Shown: in pieces, positions 32,443 to 41,830 of the stretch
Position numbering within the stretch: the first letter of the stretch is position 1
Layout: each line of letters opens with the position of its first letter
NCBI GenBank assembly: GCA_934444735.1
Contig: CAKSDE010000003.1
Coordinates: 124,001-188,000, forward strand
Length of the DNA: 64,000 nucleotides
Direction: 5' to 3'
Source: an uncultured Clostridia bacterium
Lineage (GTDB): Bacteria > Bacillota > Clostridia > UBA1381
The notes under the pieces: generated by a model
The model's input: only the letters and a program-made list of their open reading frames with translations
Told to the model about the DNA's origin: nothing
The model's database searches: none
Made by a program: the position numbers and the translations under genes

Positions 32443-35400
32443 TTACTTTCCGAACTCGCCGTTTATCACAAATACCGTTGTAAAATATCCGTTCTCTGTT
32501 ATGGTGAGCATCTTTGAACATTCGTTAAAATACTCACTGTACGGCTTCACATCGTCAAGCGTTCCAACTTTTGCGGTAACATTCTTTTTATCAAAATTAA
32601 CCAAGACTTTCGTCGAAGAACCTCTCATCGGCACAAACGTCTTAAAATACTTACCGCCGCCGAGATTTTCGTCATACGGTTCAGCCGTCAGATCCTGTGT
32701 TGTAACAGTCGAAATATTATTATCAACCGAATATACAAATCCGTACATAACGCGGTATGACGAATACGCATCGGTCACACTTCCCGAAATCGTTCCGTTT
32801 GAATCGTTAAACACAAACGGGTTGTATCTGCCGCTGTCGGTAAGAGTGCTGTCTATAACTCCGACAGAACCTGCAATACCGCCCTTTGCTCCGCCCTTTG
32901 CTCCAAAATACGGATTTTCCATATCGGCACGCCACAAAAGCTCTATTGCATTCGGATATATCTCTTCGCTGTCATAGGTATAGCGTATTATATCCCCTGC
33001 CTTTATTTTATAATATACCGGCTTTGGATTTTTCTCCACATTCATACTGAGAGTATCGGTCGCCATAAGCGCCGGATTTACTTTATTGCCTTCTCTGTCC
33101 TCGCCGGCATCATCTTTAGCATACAGAGTCATTTCGCTGACATTTGCCCCAACCTTGTATCCGTTGGTTTTATATCCAGAAAGCTTTATTGCCGGCTCAT
33201 CGTCGGGATCAAGTTCATAACTCACATCGGAAACAATAAAGAAACTGTGATATGACGCACCGAAATTCATGGTTTTTACAACATCTTTTTTCATAACAAG
33301 ATATTCTGCAAGATTTCCGTTTTTGTTTGTGCCGTAGCTCTTAAAATCATAGTCTGCCTGCGACTGCAAAATATCTCTGTTTGTGCAGCTGTATTTACTC
33401 TCATCTGTTGTTTCTTCTATGGGGGTTGTAAATACCTTCGTATCATTTCCCGTCCATGTGTAATCCTTAAAATAACCGAATCCGTCCGGTTTATATTTGA
33501 CCTTTTCTCCGTTTGAATCATATACCAGCTGGAGTCTGTTTTCTCCGCCGCGGTGTAAAAGGGGCAGCTCAACCAACTCAACCATACCGTCATCATTGAG
33601 CCGATACCCTATGATTCCGCTCTCATAGCTCCGCATTTTCTTATAAAAATCATTGCTCTTAAGCCTTACATATTTTGCGGAATCTTCTGTGTCGGAATCT
33701 CCGAATTTCACCTTTTCCGCCGCCTGATAGCGCGCTGTTCCGCCCTCTGTATTCAGAATTTTCAGCCAAACGGTTTCATCTCCCAGTTCATCGTCGCTCG
33801 TTACTCTTAAAAGATAGCCAACCTTTAATTTATAGCTGCTTTCTTTATCTGCCCAGGCAACCTTTCCAAAGCTGTTTAAATACAGATTGACAGTTATATT
33901 TATAACAAGTGCCGTTTTATCGGCAGCACTTTGATATGCACCGTCAATATAGTATGTATTTTCTCCGTCCGAAACATATTCGCCCAATCTGTCGTCCTCG
34001 CCGGTTTCTTTCACCGCAAAATTTGCAATCTTTTCCTCTCCCGCAATAATTTTTACAACATCGCCCGACTGAGCCACGTCCAAAATCATGCCGACTTTCA
34101 GATCGGAAAACTCAAGCTTTTTGCCGTCTCGGTCAAAAATTCCCAGCGTTTCCTCTTCATATGCCTTTTCAAGATTTATACTTCTCGGCACCGTCCCGTC
34201 TTTGCTGTACGCTTTATTGTAAATAATCTTATCTCCCGAATCCACAAAGCTTGCGTACATCGATACATACTTATCGATAATTACCGTTTCATAATCATTT
34301 CCGCTCGGTGCAATCACTCTGACAGTACCGTCATCGAAAAGAAAATCACTCTCGGAAAAGCTCTTTTTAGCCATACCGTTATAAATCATCTTGACGTTTT
34401 TGGCAAGCGTCACATTTTTATCGCTGCGCCCCTGCGCATAATTCAGACGTCCGTCTTTAAAATAATTCACATCGGACGCGTCGATTTCTATAACGTTATT
34501 CTTATTTGTCGGCATAACGTAAATTACATCATTTTCATTTGCGTCCGCAACAGAATAGAAAGCTTTTACGTTATAGCCTATATATTCTCTTGCTAAAACC
34601 GCATTATCGCCGCGATTTCCGAGAGTTTTTGTACCGCATACAATAAAGTTCTTCCCTACGTCCGACTTACCGTACAAAGATGTCACGCCGTTATCCGTTA
34701 TTACACCCTTTACATAATCGATTTCAACAATTCCCGTCAGAAAGGTTTCTTTTTCACTCGTGCTTATTCCTGCGCCGTCTGTACCAAAGCTCGGTTTCAT
34801 CAGCTTTACATCAAACGCATTATATATAAGCCTTGCCGCCTCACCGACGGTCATTTCCTTTTCCCGTATGCTCTCCTCCATATTGATTATCCCGTTATCC
34901 TGTGCAACCTTTGCATATCCCGCCGGATATCCGCCGTTTATGTCACACATAGTCTTATAGCCCATCATATCAAGAAGAGTCTTTATTATTTCTGTATTTT
35001 TAACTGTTCTGTCCGGTGCAAAAATTCCGTCTCCCACACCGTTCATTATTCCGGCATTTGCCAGATTTAAAACCGCATCGGCATACTCGTTATGCGGATC
35101 AATATCATCAAATCTGTAGGTTACATTTTCTTTCTCGATAAGATTTACGTCTAAAGCCATATCACCGAAAAAATTATCCTCCCATGAAGTGTCTGCCTCT
35201 TTTTTATCGGAGAAGGTTTTCATGCTGTATATAATCTGAGCAAACTCTGCTCTTGAAAGAAGCTCATTCGCATCTTTTTTCACAAAGCCCATATTACTCA
35301 GGACATCATATCCTTCTCCGGTCGTATTTTCCGCGGCAAGTGCACTTACTGAAAATGCCATACAAACCGAAATCAGCAAGCTTGTTAATCTTTTAATCAT
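32443..35400 (-). CDS. Exported SLH-headed beta-rich scaffold protein (locus B), 985 residues
   Basis: The signal peptide ends near residue 22 (SALAAEN). Residues about 30-200 contain SLH-type repeats: LLSRAEFAQIIYSM; YADAVLNLANAGIMNGVGDGIF with APDRTVKNTEIIKTLLDMMG; and ITVGEAARLIYNAFDV-like wording. The remaining 780 residues are beta-rich repeats without a catalytic signature, with recurring YETVIIDKYVSMYASF, LEFSDLKVGMILDV and LYLNSFGKVAWAD lines that match the plan of the 13298-15868 protein. Only one base separates it from the upstream gene, whose last codons provide the AAGGGGGT ribosome binding site. It is the last gene of locus B. A structural or S-layer-like role is inferred. Confidence 0.82.
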   Translation of the reverse strand: MIKRLTSLLISVCMAFSVSALAAENTTGEGYDVLSNMGFVKKDANELLSRAEFAQIIYSMKTFSDKKEADTSWEDNFFGDMALDVNLIEKENVTYRFDDIDPHNEYADAVLNLANAGIMNGVGDGIFAPDRTVKNTEIIKTLLDMMGYKTMCDINGGYPAGYAKVAQDNGIINMEESIREKEMTVGEAARLIYNAFDVKLMKPSFGTDGAGISTSEKETFLTGIVEIDYVKGVITDNGVTSLYGKSDVGKNFIVCGTKTLGNRGDNAVLAREYIGYNVKAFYSVADANENDVIYVMPTNKNNVIEIDASDVNYFKDGRLNYAQGRSDKNVTLAKNVKMIYNGMAKKSFSESDFLFDDGTVRVIAPSGNDYETVIIDKYVSMYASFVDSGDKIIYNKAYSKDGTVPRSINLEKAYEEETLGIFDRDGKKLEFSDLKVGMILDVAQSGDVVKIIAGEEKIANFAVKETGEDDRLGEYVSDGENTYYIDGAYQSAADKTALVINITVNLYLNSFGKVAWADKESSYKLKVGYLLRVTSDDELGDETVWLKILNTEGGTARYQAAEKVKFGDSDTEDSAKYVRLKSNDFYKKMRSYESGIIGYRLNDDGMVELVELPLLHRGGENRLQLVYDSNGEKVKYKPDGFGYFKDYTWTGNDTKVFTTPIEETTDESKYSCTNRDILQSQADYDFKSYGTNKNGNLAEYLVMKKDVVKTMNFGASYHSFFIVSDVSYELDPDDEPAIKLSGYKTNGYKVGANVSEMTLYAKDDAGEDREGNKVNPALMATDTLSMNVEKNPKPVYYKIKAGDIIRYTYDSEEIYPNAIELLWRADMENPYFGAKGGAKGGIAGSVGVIDSTLTDSGRYNPFVFNDSNGTISGSVTDAYSSYRVMYGFVYSVDNNISTVTTQDLTAEPYDENLGGGKYFKTFVPMRGSSTKVLVNFDKKNVTAKVGTLDDVKPYSEYFNECSKMLTITENGYFTTVFVINGEFGK

Positions 35401-35401
35401 A

Positions 35402-37123
35402 TTATCTTACCCCCTTAATCAGTTCATATATGATTTTCGCCGCCTGTGCACGTGTGCAGTTGTTTTTGGGGCGGAATGTATTATTTGAAAATCCGTTTAT
35501 AAATCCGCTCTCGCTCAAAGCCTTTACCGCACTCTTTGCATATTCCGAAATTTCATCGAAATCATCAAAGCTTACATCTTTTTTGGATTCTAAACTTACT
35601 TTGGCAAAATCCGCCGCATTTTTAATCATAACAGCCATGTCCTGACGTGAAATATTTCTCCCCACTCCGAACATATCGCTTGAGATACCGTTTACCAATC
35701 CCAGCCTTTTTGCGGTATTTACATACTTTTCATACCAGCTGCCCGGCAAAACATCGACAAAGCCCTCGGAACTGTCGCTTATTTCAATTTCAAAAGCCTT
35801 CATAATCATAACGGCAAACTGTTCTCTTGTAACATACGATTCGGGGGCAAAACGTTTTTCGCCCACACCGTTTATAATCTTCTTGTCGTACAAATACATT
35901 ATTGCCTCTTTTGCCCACTCGGAGTTATTAAGATCGGTGAATATCTCATCTTTTTGTGTACTGCCGCCTATAATTACCGTCTGTGAATCACTTTTAGATG
36001 AGCTATAACTACCACCGCCCGTGCCTTTATTCCCTGTATTTCCGGTATTAGTTTTGGCATTTTGTGCCGCATTTTCGATAACAGTCTCCAACTGTGCGAT
36101 AGTATCAAAGGATTTCGACATAATTTCATCTGCTGCCCTTGAGCGTTCGCTGTCCGAAGTAAGCGCAAGATATTTCGGAATATTCAGTCCGCACGCCTTT
36201 GCGTTTTCCTTAGTCAAAAGCGCTTCAACATGACCGTTTCCGCTATCCTTATGATTCTTTATGCCGTACAAAACCACATTTTGATGAAAACCCTTTGCAA
36301 GCTCATCGGCATTTTTGAAATTCTTCTTCATAAGTGCCGCAATAACTTTATTCTTACCGTCCTCATTTAATATATTTTCGTATCCGTTTTTGTATAAATC
36401 CACACCGTCTTTATCATATTCCGAAAAATTTAGAATGCCAGTATTGATAAACACAGTACCGTTTGATATAAACTGTGAAAGTCCCTCGTTATATGCCTCG
36501 GTAAGCATCAGGCTTTTTAAAAGCTTTGTACTCTTTGCCGTATCCTCCCCATCAAGTGCTTGTCTGTTTTGGTATATCAGATTTGCAAACGCTTTTTTAT
36601 CTATAGCGTCATATACCTCGCCCTCTACGGAAAGATTCTTTTGAATATCCGAAAGCTTTTCATAGACTGCGTCCGCACTCTCCGATTCTTTTATCATTTT
36701 CACGCAGGCTTTTCTGTCGTCAATACTTGCAAAATATACAGGCTCCGTCGTCTGAGCTGATGAAAATGCCTCTCCGCCGACATAGCAGGTATACTCTCCC
36801 GAATCGTTCACGCCGTCCAAATAAATCGGCACTTCTATCCTGAAATACCCATTCTCTCCCGACACTACCGAATCCTGATACTGGAGATATTCGTTCCCCA
36901 ATACCTTTTGGCTGTTATTCATATCATAACCGGGATTCAGGATCATAATATTGACATTTTCTCCCTTTTTCCCCGATGGAACATACCCTTCCACACAAAA
37001 GGCATATTCGCCGTTTAAAATGCTCTCGTAAAATTTAACACTCTCGTCTGCCTCGGCTGCAAACCCAAATGCCAAAGCTCCGATAGCACAGCACAATGCT
37101 GTCCTTTTAAATTTAACTGTCAT
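35402..37123 (-). CDS. Exported SLH-anchored protein, 573 residues
   Basis: A signal peptide (1-25) is followed by an Ig-like domain (CVEGYVPSGKKGENVNIMIL...GEYTCYVGGE, about 40-125), a mostly helical region of about 230 residues, a Gly/Ser linker (GNKGTGGGSYSSSKS) and three good SLH repeats at about 393-573 (SEWAKEAIMYLYDKKIINGV...; SWYEKYVNTAKRLGLVNGI...; ISEYAKSAVKALSESGFINGF with FRPKNNCTRAQAAKIIYEL). The SLH triplet should bind pyruvylated secondary wall polymer and makes this the main anchor of locus B. Its ATG overlaps the upstream TGA (ATGA) and its stop is one base from the next ATG, so three genes are translationally coupled. Confidence 0.87.
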   Translation of the reverse strand: MTVKFKRTALCCAIGALAFGFAAEADESVKFYESILNGEYAFCVEGYVPSGKKGENVNIMILNPGYDMNNSQKVLGNEYLQYQDSVVSGENGYFRIEVPIYLDGVNDSGEYTCYVGGEAFSSAQTTEPVYFASIDDRKACVKMIKESESADAVYEKLSDIQKNLSVEGEVYDAIDKKAFANLIYQNRQALDGEDTAKSTKLLKSLMLTEAYNEGLSQFISNGTVFINTGILNFSEYDKDGVDLYKNGYENILNEDGKNKVIAALMKKNFKNADELAKGFHQNVVLYGIKNHKDSGNGHVEALLTKENAKACGLNIPKYLALTSDSERSRAADEIMSKSFDTIAQLETVIENAAQNAKTNTGNTGNKGTGGGSYSSSKSDSQTVIIGGSTQKDEIFTDLNNSEWAKEAIMYLYDKKIINGVGEKRFAPESYVTREQFAVMIMKAFEIEISDSSEGFVDVLPGSWYEKYVNTAKRLGLVNGISSDMFGVGRNISRQDMAVMIKNAADFAKVSLESKKDVSFDDFDEISEYAKSAVKALSESGFINGFSNNTFRPKNNCTRAQAAKIIYELIKGVR

Positions 37124-38064
37124 AATCCCAATCCTTTCTCTGTGATGTCAGTATAATCGGAAAATTCCTTCTCCGAAATCACGACCACGCCGCGTGCGTC
37201 CCAATACACCTTTTTCCCCAGTGCTTCGGCAAGCGCTCTTGCCGGAATCATCGTCCTCGAATCCTCAATATACGGTGCGCTGTCAAATTCTTTCTTTTCT
37301 CCGTTTTGCAGATATTCGCATCTGCCGATATAAAATGAAATCTCGTTTTCGCCGTATTTTATATCAACTCTCTTTTCCTCTTCATTCCAGCTCACGTCCG
37401 CACCCATCTTCTCCGAAACAAATCTTACCGGAATCATTGTTCTTGAATCCTTTATTACCGCTTTGCCCATGTCCATCGGTACTCTGTTTCCGTTTACAAG
37501 CGCATTTTCGGCATTGATCTTAAGAACAATTCCTTCCTCGCCGCCAAGATAATTCAAAAACGCTTCTTTTGTAGTCCTTACGAGCCTGAATGCACACGCG
37601 CTCGCATTCCCCTCACCGCTTGCCGTAATCTCCAGATCGAACACCAAGTCGGACGTGTTGCACACTCCGAGATACTGCCAGCCCGACTCGCCCTCCGAGC
37701 AGTCCATAATACTTGTACCGCTCGACGAGCCTGTTGCAAACCATGCAACGCTTACATTCTTATCTCCGTTTTCAACCACATTTTTCCAAACGTATACTTC
37801 ATAATATCCGTTATCTCCCGGGCGCACACCGCTCCATTTTGCACTTGCTCCCGCATCTTGTGCGGTTCTTTTTTCATGATCCGAAAAGCCGCAGCCGTCA
37901 GCGGTCCATGCTCCCGTTTCACTATACTCCGAATTGCCGACATACCAAATCAAGCCGTCCTCCGAAATAACGGTCGTATTGCTCTCGTCGGGAATATCCC
38001 AAGCAAAAGCTTGTGGAAAAGACAGGCAAAAAATTATAATCACGCTTAATATTGTTTTCTTCAT
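37120..38064 (-). CDS. Exported golvesin-like binding domain plus CuAO-N-like domain, 314 residues
   Basis: The signal peptide ends near residue 21 (FAWD). Residues about 40-165 form a beta-sandwich with YSETGAWTADGCGF, SAKWSGVRPGDNGYYEVYVW and GWQYLGVCNT, the golvesin/CBM-like pattern also found beside polysaccharide lyases. Residues about 185-305 are two copper-amine-oxidase N-terminal-like units (MIPVRFVSEKMGADVSWNEE; MIPARALAEALGKKVYWDAR), the same domain as in 15888-18482. It has no catalytic signature and is probably a sugar-binding or assembly part of the locus B machine. AAAGGAGAGG precedes ATG 38064. The gene is coupled to the SLH anchor gene downstream by a four-base overlap. Confidence 0.82.
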   Translation of the reverse strand: MKKTILSVIIIFCLSFPQAFAWDIPDESNTTVISEDGLIWYVGNSEYSETGAWTADGCGFSDHEKRTAQDAGASAKWSGVRPGDNGYYEVYVWKNVVENGDKNVSVAWFATGSSSGTSIMDCSEGESGWQYLGVCNTSDLVFDLEITASGEGNASACAFRLVRTTKEAFLNYLGGEEGIVLKINAENALVNGNRVPMDMGKAVIKDSRTMIPVRFVSEKMGADVSWNEEEKRVDIKYGENEISFYIGRCEYLQNGEKKEFDSAPYIEDSRTMIPARALAEALGKKVYWDARGVVVISEKEFSDYTDITEKGLGL

Positions 38065-38085
38065 TTTCTTTCCTCTCCTTTTCCG

Positions 38086-41000
38086 TTATTTTTGAAATTC
38101 CATTCCCGATTTATTCAAATCATAGAAGTTTACGCGTGTCGATTTGAATTTTGAATACGGATCGGTATAATCGATAATCTTATTGCCGTCCGCATAGAGC
38201 ATTACTCTCATGCCCCTCATTGTCGGATATGCTCCGATTACAAGATTTGCAAATTCACCGTCTTTAATATACGTGTTCGTGACCTTTGCAAGTATTGACG
38301 AAGAGCCTTCGGAAACTCTCTTTAAGATAATCTTATCCGCACTCACATAAAATCTGTATCCTTCTTTATCATCTTCATCGGCACGGAGTGCAAAGCCTTG
38401 TCCCTCTCCCGAAAGATTAAACTTAACCTTAAGGTTCAGCACCTCATTCCCCGCAAATCCTCCTGCGGAAATGAGTGAGCTTTCAGCGCTCGTCTCCGTT
38501 TTATATGATGCCGCGGTATCATTTTTCTCCAATACCGCCGAAACCGTCTTTATATCGTCCGATTTAAACAGCTTATCAAATCCGTCCGCTTTTTGCGGTT
38601 CAACAGCTGTAAGCTTTCCTGTGACAACGCTTGCATCAAAGCTCATATCGGTATCGTCGCTTTTGGCAACCTCTATATAATCTGTAACATGCTCCGCTGC
38701 ATACATACGGTTATAAATCTGGAAATGTCCGGGTTCTGTTATAACTCCGTCACTGTCAAGCTCATTTAAAACGGTCTTGCCGTCCACTCTTAAAATAACT
38801 CTTATTCCGTCCTCGGTATCGAGCGCACCGACCTCATATTCATGCCACTGCTCATTTTTCACGAAATCATTCTTGATTTCTTTTAACATACCGCCGCCGC
38901 TGTTATATCTCTGGAACTCTATCACATCTTCTTTTATGATAATCATATACCCGACACCGCCGACGCCGTACGCCATGCCCGGTGTCTGCTGTCTTAATCC
39001 GAAGCCCGTCCATTCGCCTCCAAATTTCGCCTTCATCTTAAATTTCAGCAATTGATACCCGGGGAGCTCCGCCGCCTCGTAATATCCGAACTCCGTTCCC
39101 TCGATATGCATAATACCGTCTTTGTATGTCGGAGTGCCGGCATACCAGCCGTCCTGATTTTCAAGCCAGCTCTCTATTGAAAGATAGCCGATATTTCTCG
39201 ATGCCGTTGCTTTCTTTCTTGCGGCAATCAGCTTTTCCGTCATATCGTCAACAGCGTCTTGCTTGATAAATCTTGAATCGTTAACCGTCTGCGCCTCGTC
39301 AATCGCACTTTTAAATTCATCAATCGCGCTTTGAGTACATTGCCCCATTGCCTCTCCTACCGAAAGCTCCGACAATACCTCATTCGCCTTTTTGATTTCC
39401 TCCGCAATTACAATTTTCTCGCTTTCTTCATATTTTGCGGTTCTTAGTCTGTACGGACTTCCCGTCGATTGCTTATCCGGAAGATTTTCCTTTGAAATAT
39501 CAATCCCCGTAACCGTCCAATAGTACGTTTTCAAGCCCTCCTCAAGCTTATCGGTAGAATAATAGTTATATCCGACAATCTCGTCCGCAACAACATTTTT
39601 CATGTCCTTATCGGTTGCGATAACGATTCTGTATTTATCGTATATATCACTTTTTGTCCATTTAAATTCCGTCTTTGCGGAATTTATATTATCCGCGCCG
39701 TTTTGCGGATAAAGCTTTACAATATCTCTGTCCAAAAGCTTTTTCGCCTTTTCGAGCATATCTTCCGAAACACCCATTTCATCAAGCTTTATATTACTCA
39801 AGCCCGGGTGTGTCTTTAAAATTTCGCTGTTCTCTTTTATTTCAAAGTTCCCGTGCGCCTCATCGACAAAATCATCGAATTTATCTGTCGAATAATTGTT
39901 TCTGTCCTCATTTGCCAAAACCTTATCTCCCGTATATTCGGGGATTTCGTAAATCGATCTTACAAACAAATTATCCACAACATGGTTATCGTGCGCCATA
40001 TGCTCGGATTCCCTCAAATTTGCAATTTTCGGGAACCGCTCAAGATAAATCGGGTACTTTTTAACCCACTCGTCACACGAATCAAAAAGTTCTGCCCACT
40101 GACCTTTTGCGCCGGATATTCTAACTCCGACATCATTATCAATAAAGATGTTATCATGAATTTCGGCGTCATTTCCCGTATTCATGAATACACCTCTTGA
40201 CATTCCGCAAAAGATGTTATTATGTATATACCACTCACTCAGACGGTCGTCCATATAAACACCGCAGGCAATCTCACCGATGCTCTTATCCAGCGATTTT
40301 ACATGGTGAATGTAATTGTTTGAAATGTCCACTCCGCGCTGATAGAGGTTTCTTCCTGCATAGATTGCTCCCGAGTCATGCACCTCTTTACATGAATCAA
40401 AAAGCTCGTTATTATATATCTTATGCAGACTTCCTCCGCCTGTTATAAGGTGCGAACCTGCATTGTGCATCGTACAGTTCTTTACAGTTATTCCGACTCC
40501 CAAAAATCTCACTGCCGGAACATAGCCCACAATCTCTGTACCCACACCCGAAAAATAGCAGTTTTCGATTATATTGCCCGATTCGGTCAAGGTCGGCTCA
40601 TCTCCGCCCTGCAAGTCGATTGTGGTAAATCCGATATTATTGAATATCGAATTTTTTATAACTATATTATATGAATTTGGAGTTTTCTGGTACTGTCTGT
40701 ACAGATCCACATAATCTCTTATCCCCATGCCCTCAATATCTCTGAATGTGCAGTTATCAAAGGTTATATCTGTACATGACGGCAGCTGAACCGCGTCATA
40801 TCTCGACTGCGCAAATTCCAGTCCCTCAAAGTTCACATAATGCACATCACTTAATTTCAGCATAACCGAAGAAAGCGTTGATATTTCAAGCACCTCATCG
40901 GAAATGCGGTTCTGCGGATAATAATATAAAAGCATAGAATCCGGGTCTATGTACCACTCGCCCGGCATATCTATTTCCTCCAAAAGATTATACACAAAAT

Positions 41001-41811
41001 ATCTTCTGTTTGCACCACTTATCGAACCATCGAGATTCATCGTAAGCGTTCTGTCTTTCGTGTTTATCTTCGTCACTATCTGTCTTTCAAAATTGTAATC
41101 ATTTTTAAAATATCCGCCGACACGCGCATCTTTTGCCTCGCCCCATCGGGTAACGTTATATTCCGCTGTCTGGAAGGTCTTTGATGCCGCATTGGTAATC
41201 TTTTTTATCGTCGTATATCCCGAATTCGGGAATCGCGCCAGGGTTTGTGCACGGTCGTCAAGATAAAGCTGATGATAACCCGTCACGGCTTTTGCGCCGC
41301 TTCTGTAATACGGCACCTCGCCTACCATTTTTATCCCCTGCGTCTTTAAGTCCATCACACCGACATGATCCCGTGAATTTTCGGGGAGTCTTTTTAAGAT
41401 TGCGGGGTCTGTCACTTTCTTAAAAGCCTTCGTATCCAGAACCTTTGAGCCTTTGAATATAACCCGTTCATTTTCCGCCGCTTTATATGTTATCGGCGCG
41501 TCCTCCGTTCCGCTGTCCTTTGAATCAAAATTTACGGTATCGGAAAGTCTGTATGTACCCTCATGAAAAATTATATTTATCGGCTTTTTCTGATCTGCAC
41601 GAATCGCTCTTGCAAGCTTTCTTGCCTTGTCAAACGTAGCAACAGGCGCATTCTCATCTCCGCTTTTTGCATCATTTCCGTTGGGGGAAACGTGAATCTC
41701 TATCACATCACCCGATGTCTTGTTCTCAGTTTCCTGCGCAGCTGCGCAAACGGCATATGCCGTTTGCGCAAATATAATCGCAGATAAAATAATTGCTGTA
41801 AATTTTTTCAT
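38086..41811 (-). CDS. Exported beta-helix glycosidase-like protein with FnIII-, helical and LamG-like domains, 1241 residues
   Basis: The signal peptide is within residues 1-25. The beta-helix (about 35-690) opens IHVSPNGNDAKSGDENAPVA and SGTEDAPITYKAA and carries GEWYIDPD, HDSGAIYAGRN and VYMDDRLS, the acidic signatures shared by the four paralogs. An FnIII-like domain (about 697-790, KYRIVIATDKDMKNVV), a FIVAR-like helical segment (about 800-870, SAIDEFKSAIDEAQTVND) and two LamG/concanavalin-like domains (about 872-1060 and 1077-1241, LLKFKMKAKFGGEWTGFGLR and LNLKVKFNLSGEGQGFALR) follow. The enzyme is probably GH141-like and its tail probably holds the substrate. The signal-peptide-coding DNA contains a 28-bp perfect palindrome. 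It lies 21 bases from the next gene, in locus B. Confidence 0.86.
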   Translation of the reverse strand: MKKFTAIILSAIIFAQTAYAVCAAAQETENKTSGDVIEIHVSPNGNDAKSGDENAPVATFDKARKLARAIRADQKKPINIIFHEGTYRLSDTVNFDSKDSGTEDAPITYKAAENERVIFKGSKVLDTKAFKKVTDPAILKRLPENSRDHVGVMDLKTQGIKMVGEVPYYRSGAKAVTGYHQLYLDDRAQTLARFPNSGYTTIKKITNAASKTFQTAEYNVTRWGEAKDARVGGYFKNDYNFERQIVTKINTKDRTLTMNLDGSISGANRRYFVYNLLEEIDMPGEWYIDPDSMLLYYYPQNRISDEVLEISTLSSVMLKLSDVHYVNFEGLEFAQSRYDAVQLPSCTDITFDNCTFRDIEGMGIRDYVDLYRQYQKTPNSYNIVIKNSIFNNIGFTTIDLQGGDEPTLTESGNIIENCYFSGVGTEIVGYVPAVRFLGVGITVKNCTMHNAGSHLITGGGSLHKIYNNELFDSCKEVHDSGAIYAGRNLYQRGVDISNNYIHHVKSLDKSIGEIACGVYMDDRLSEWYIHNNIFCGMSRGVFMNTGNDAEIHDNIFIDNDVGVRISGAKGQWAELFDSCDEWVKKYPIYLERFPKIANLRESEHMAHDNHVVDNLFVRSIYEIPEYTGDKVLANEDRNNYSTDKFDDFVDEAHGNFEIKENSEILKTHPGLSNIKLDEMGVSEDMLEKAKKLLDRDIVKLYPQNGADNINSAKTEFKWTKSDIYDKYRIVIATDKDMKNVVADEIVGYNYYSTDKLEEGLKTYYWTVTGIDISKENLPDKQSTGSPYRLRTAKYEESEKIVIAEEIKKANEVLSELSVGEAMGQCTQSAIDEFKSAIDEAQTVNDSRFIKQDAVDDMTEKLIAARKKATASRNIGYLSIESWLENQDGWYAGTPTYKDGIMHIEGTEFGYYEAAELPGYQLLKFKMKAKFGGEWTGFGLRQQTPGMAYGVGGVGYMIIIKEDVIEFQRYNSGGGMLKEIKNDFVKNEQWHEYEVGALDTEDGIRVILRVDGKTVLNELDSDGVITEPGHFQIYNRMYAAEHVTDYIEVAKSDDTDMSFDASVVTGKLTAVEPQKADGFDKLFKSDDIKTVSAVLEKNDTAASYKTETSAESSLISAGGFAGNEVLNLKVKFNLSGEGQGFALRADEDDKEGYRFYVSADKIILKRVSEGSSSILAKVTNTYIKDGEFANLVIGAYPTMRGMRVMLYADGNKIIDYTDPYSKFKSTRVNFYDLNKSGMEFQK
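41743..41770. repeat. 28-bp perfect palindrome in signal-peptide-coding DNA
   Basis: TGCGCAAACGGCAT joined directly to ATGCCGTTTGCGCA, overlapping a second 14-bp palindrome TGCGCAGCTGCGCA at 41735-41748. It lies inside codons 14-24 of the 38086-41811 gene. Confidence 0.85.
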
Positions 41812-41830
41812 CTTTTCAATTCCTATATTA

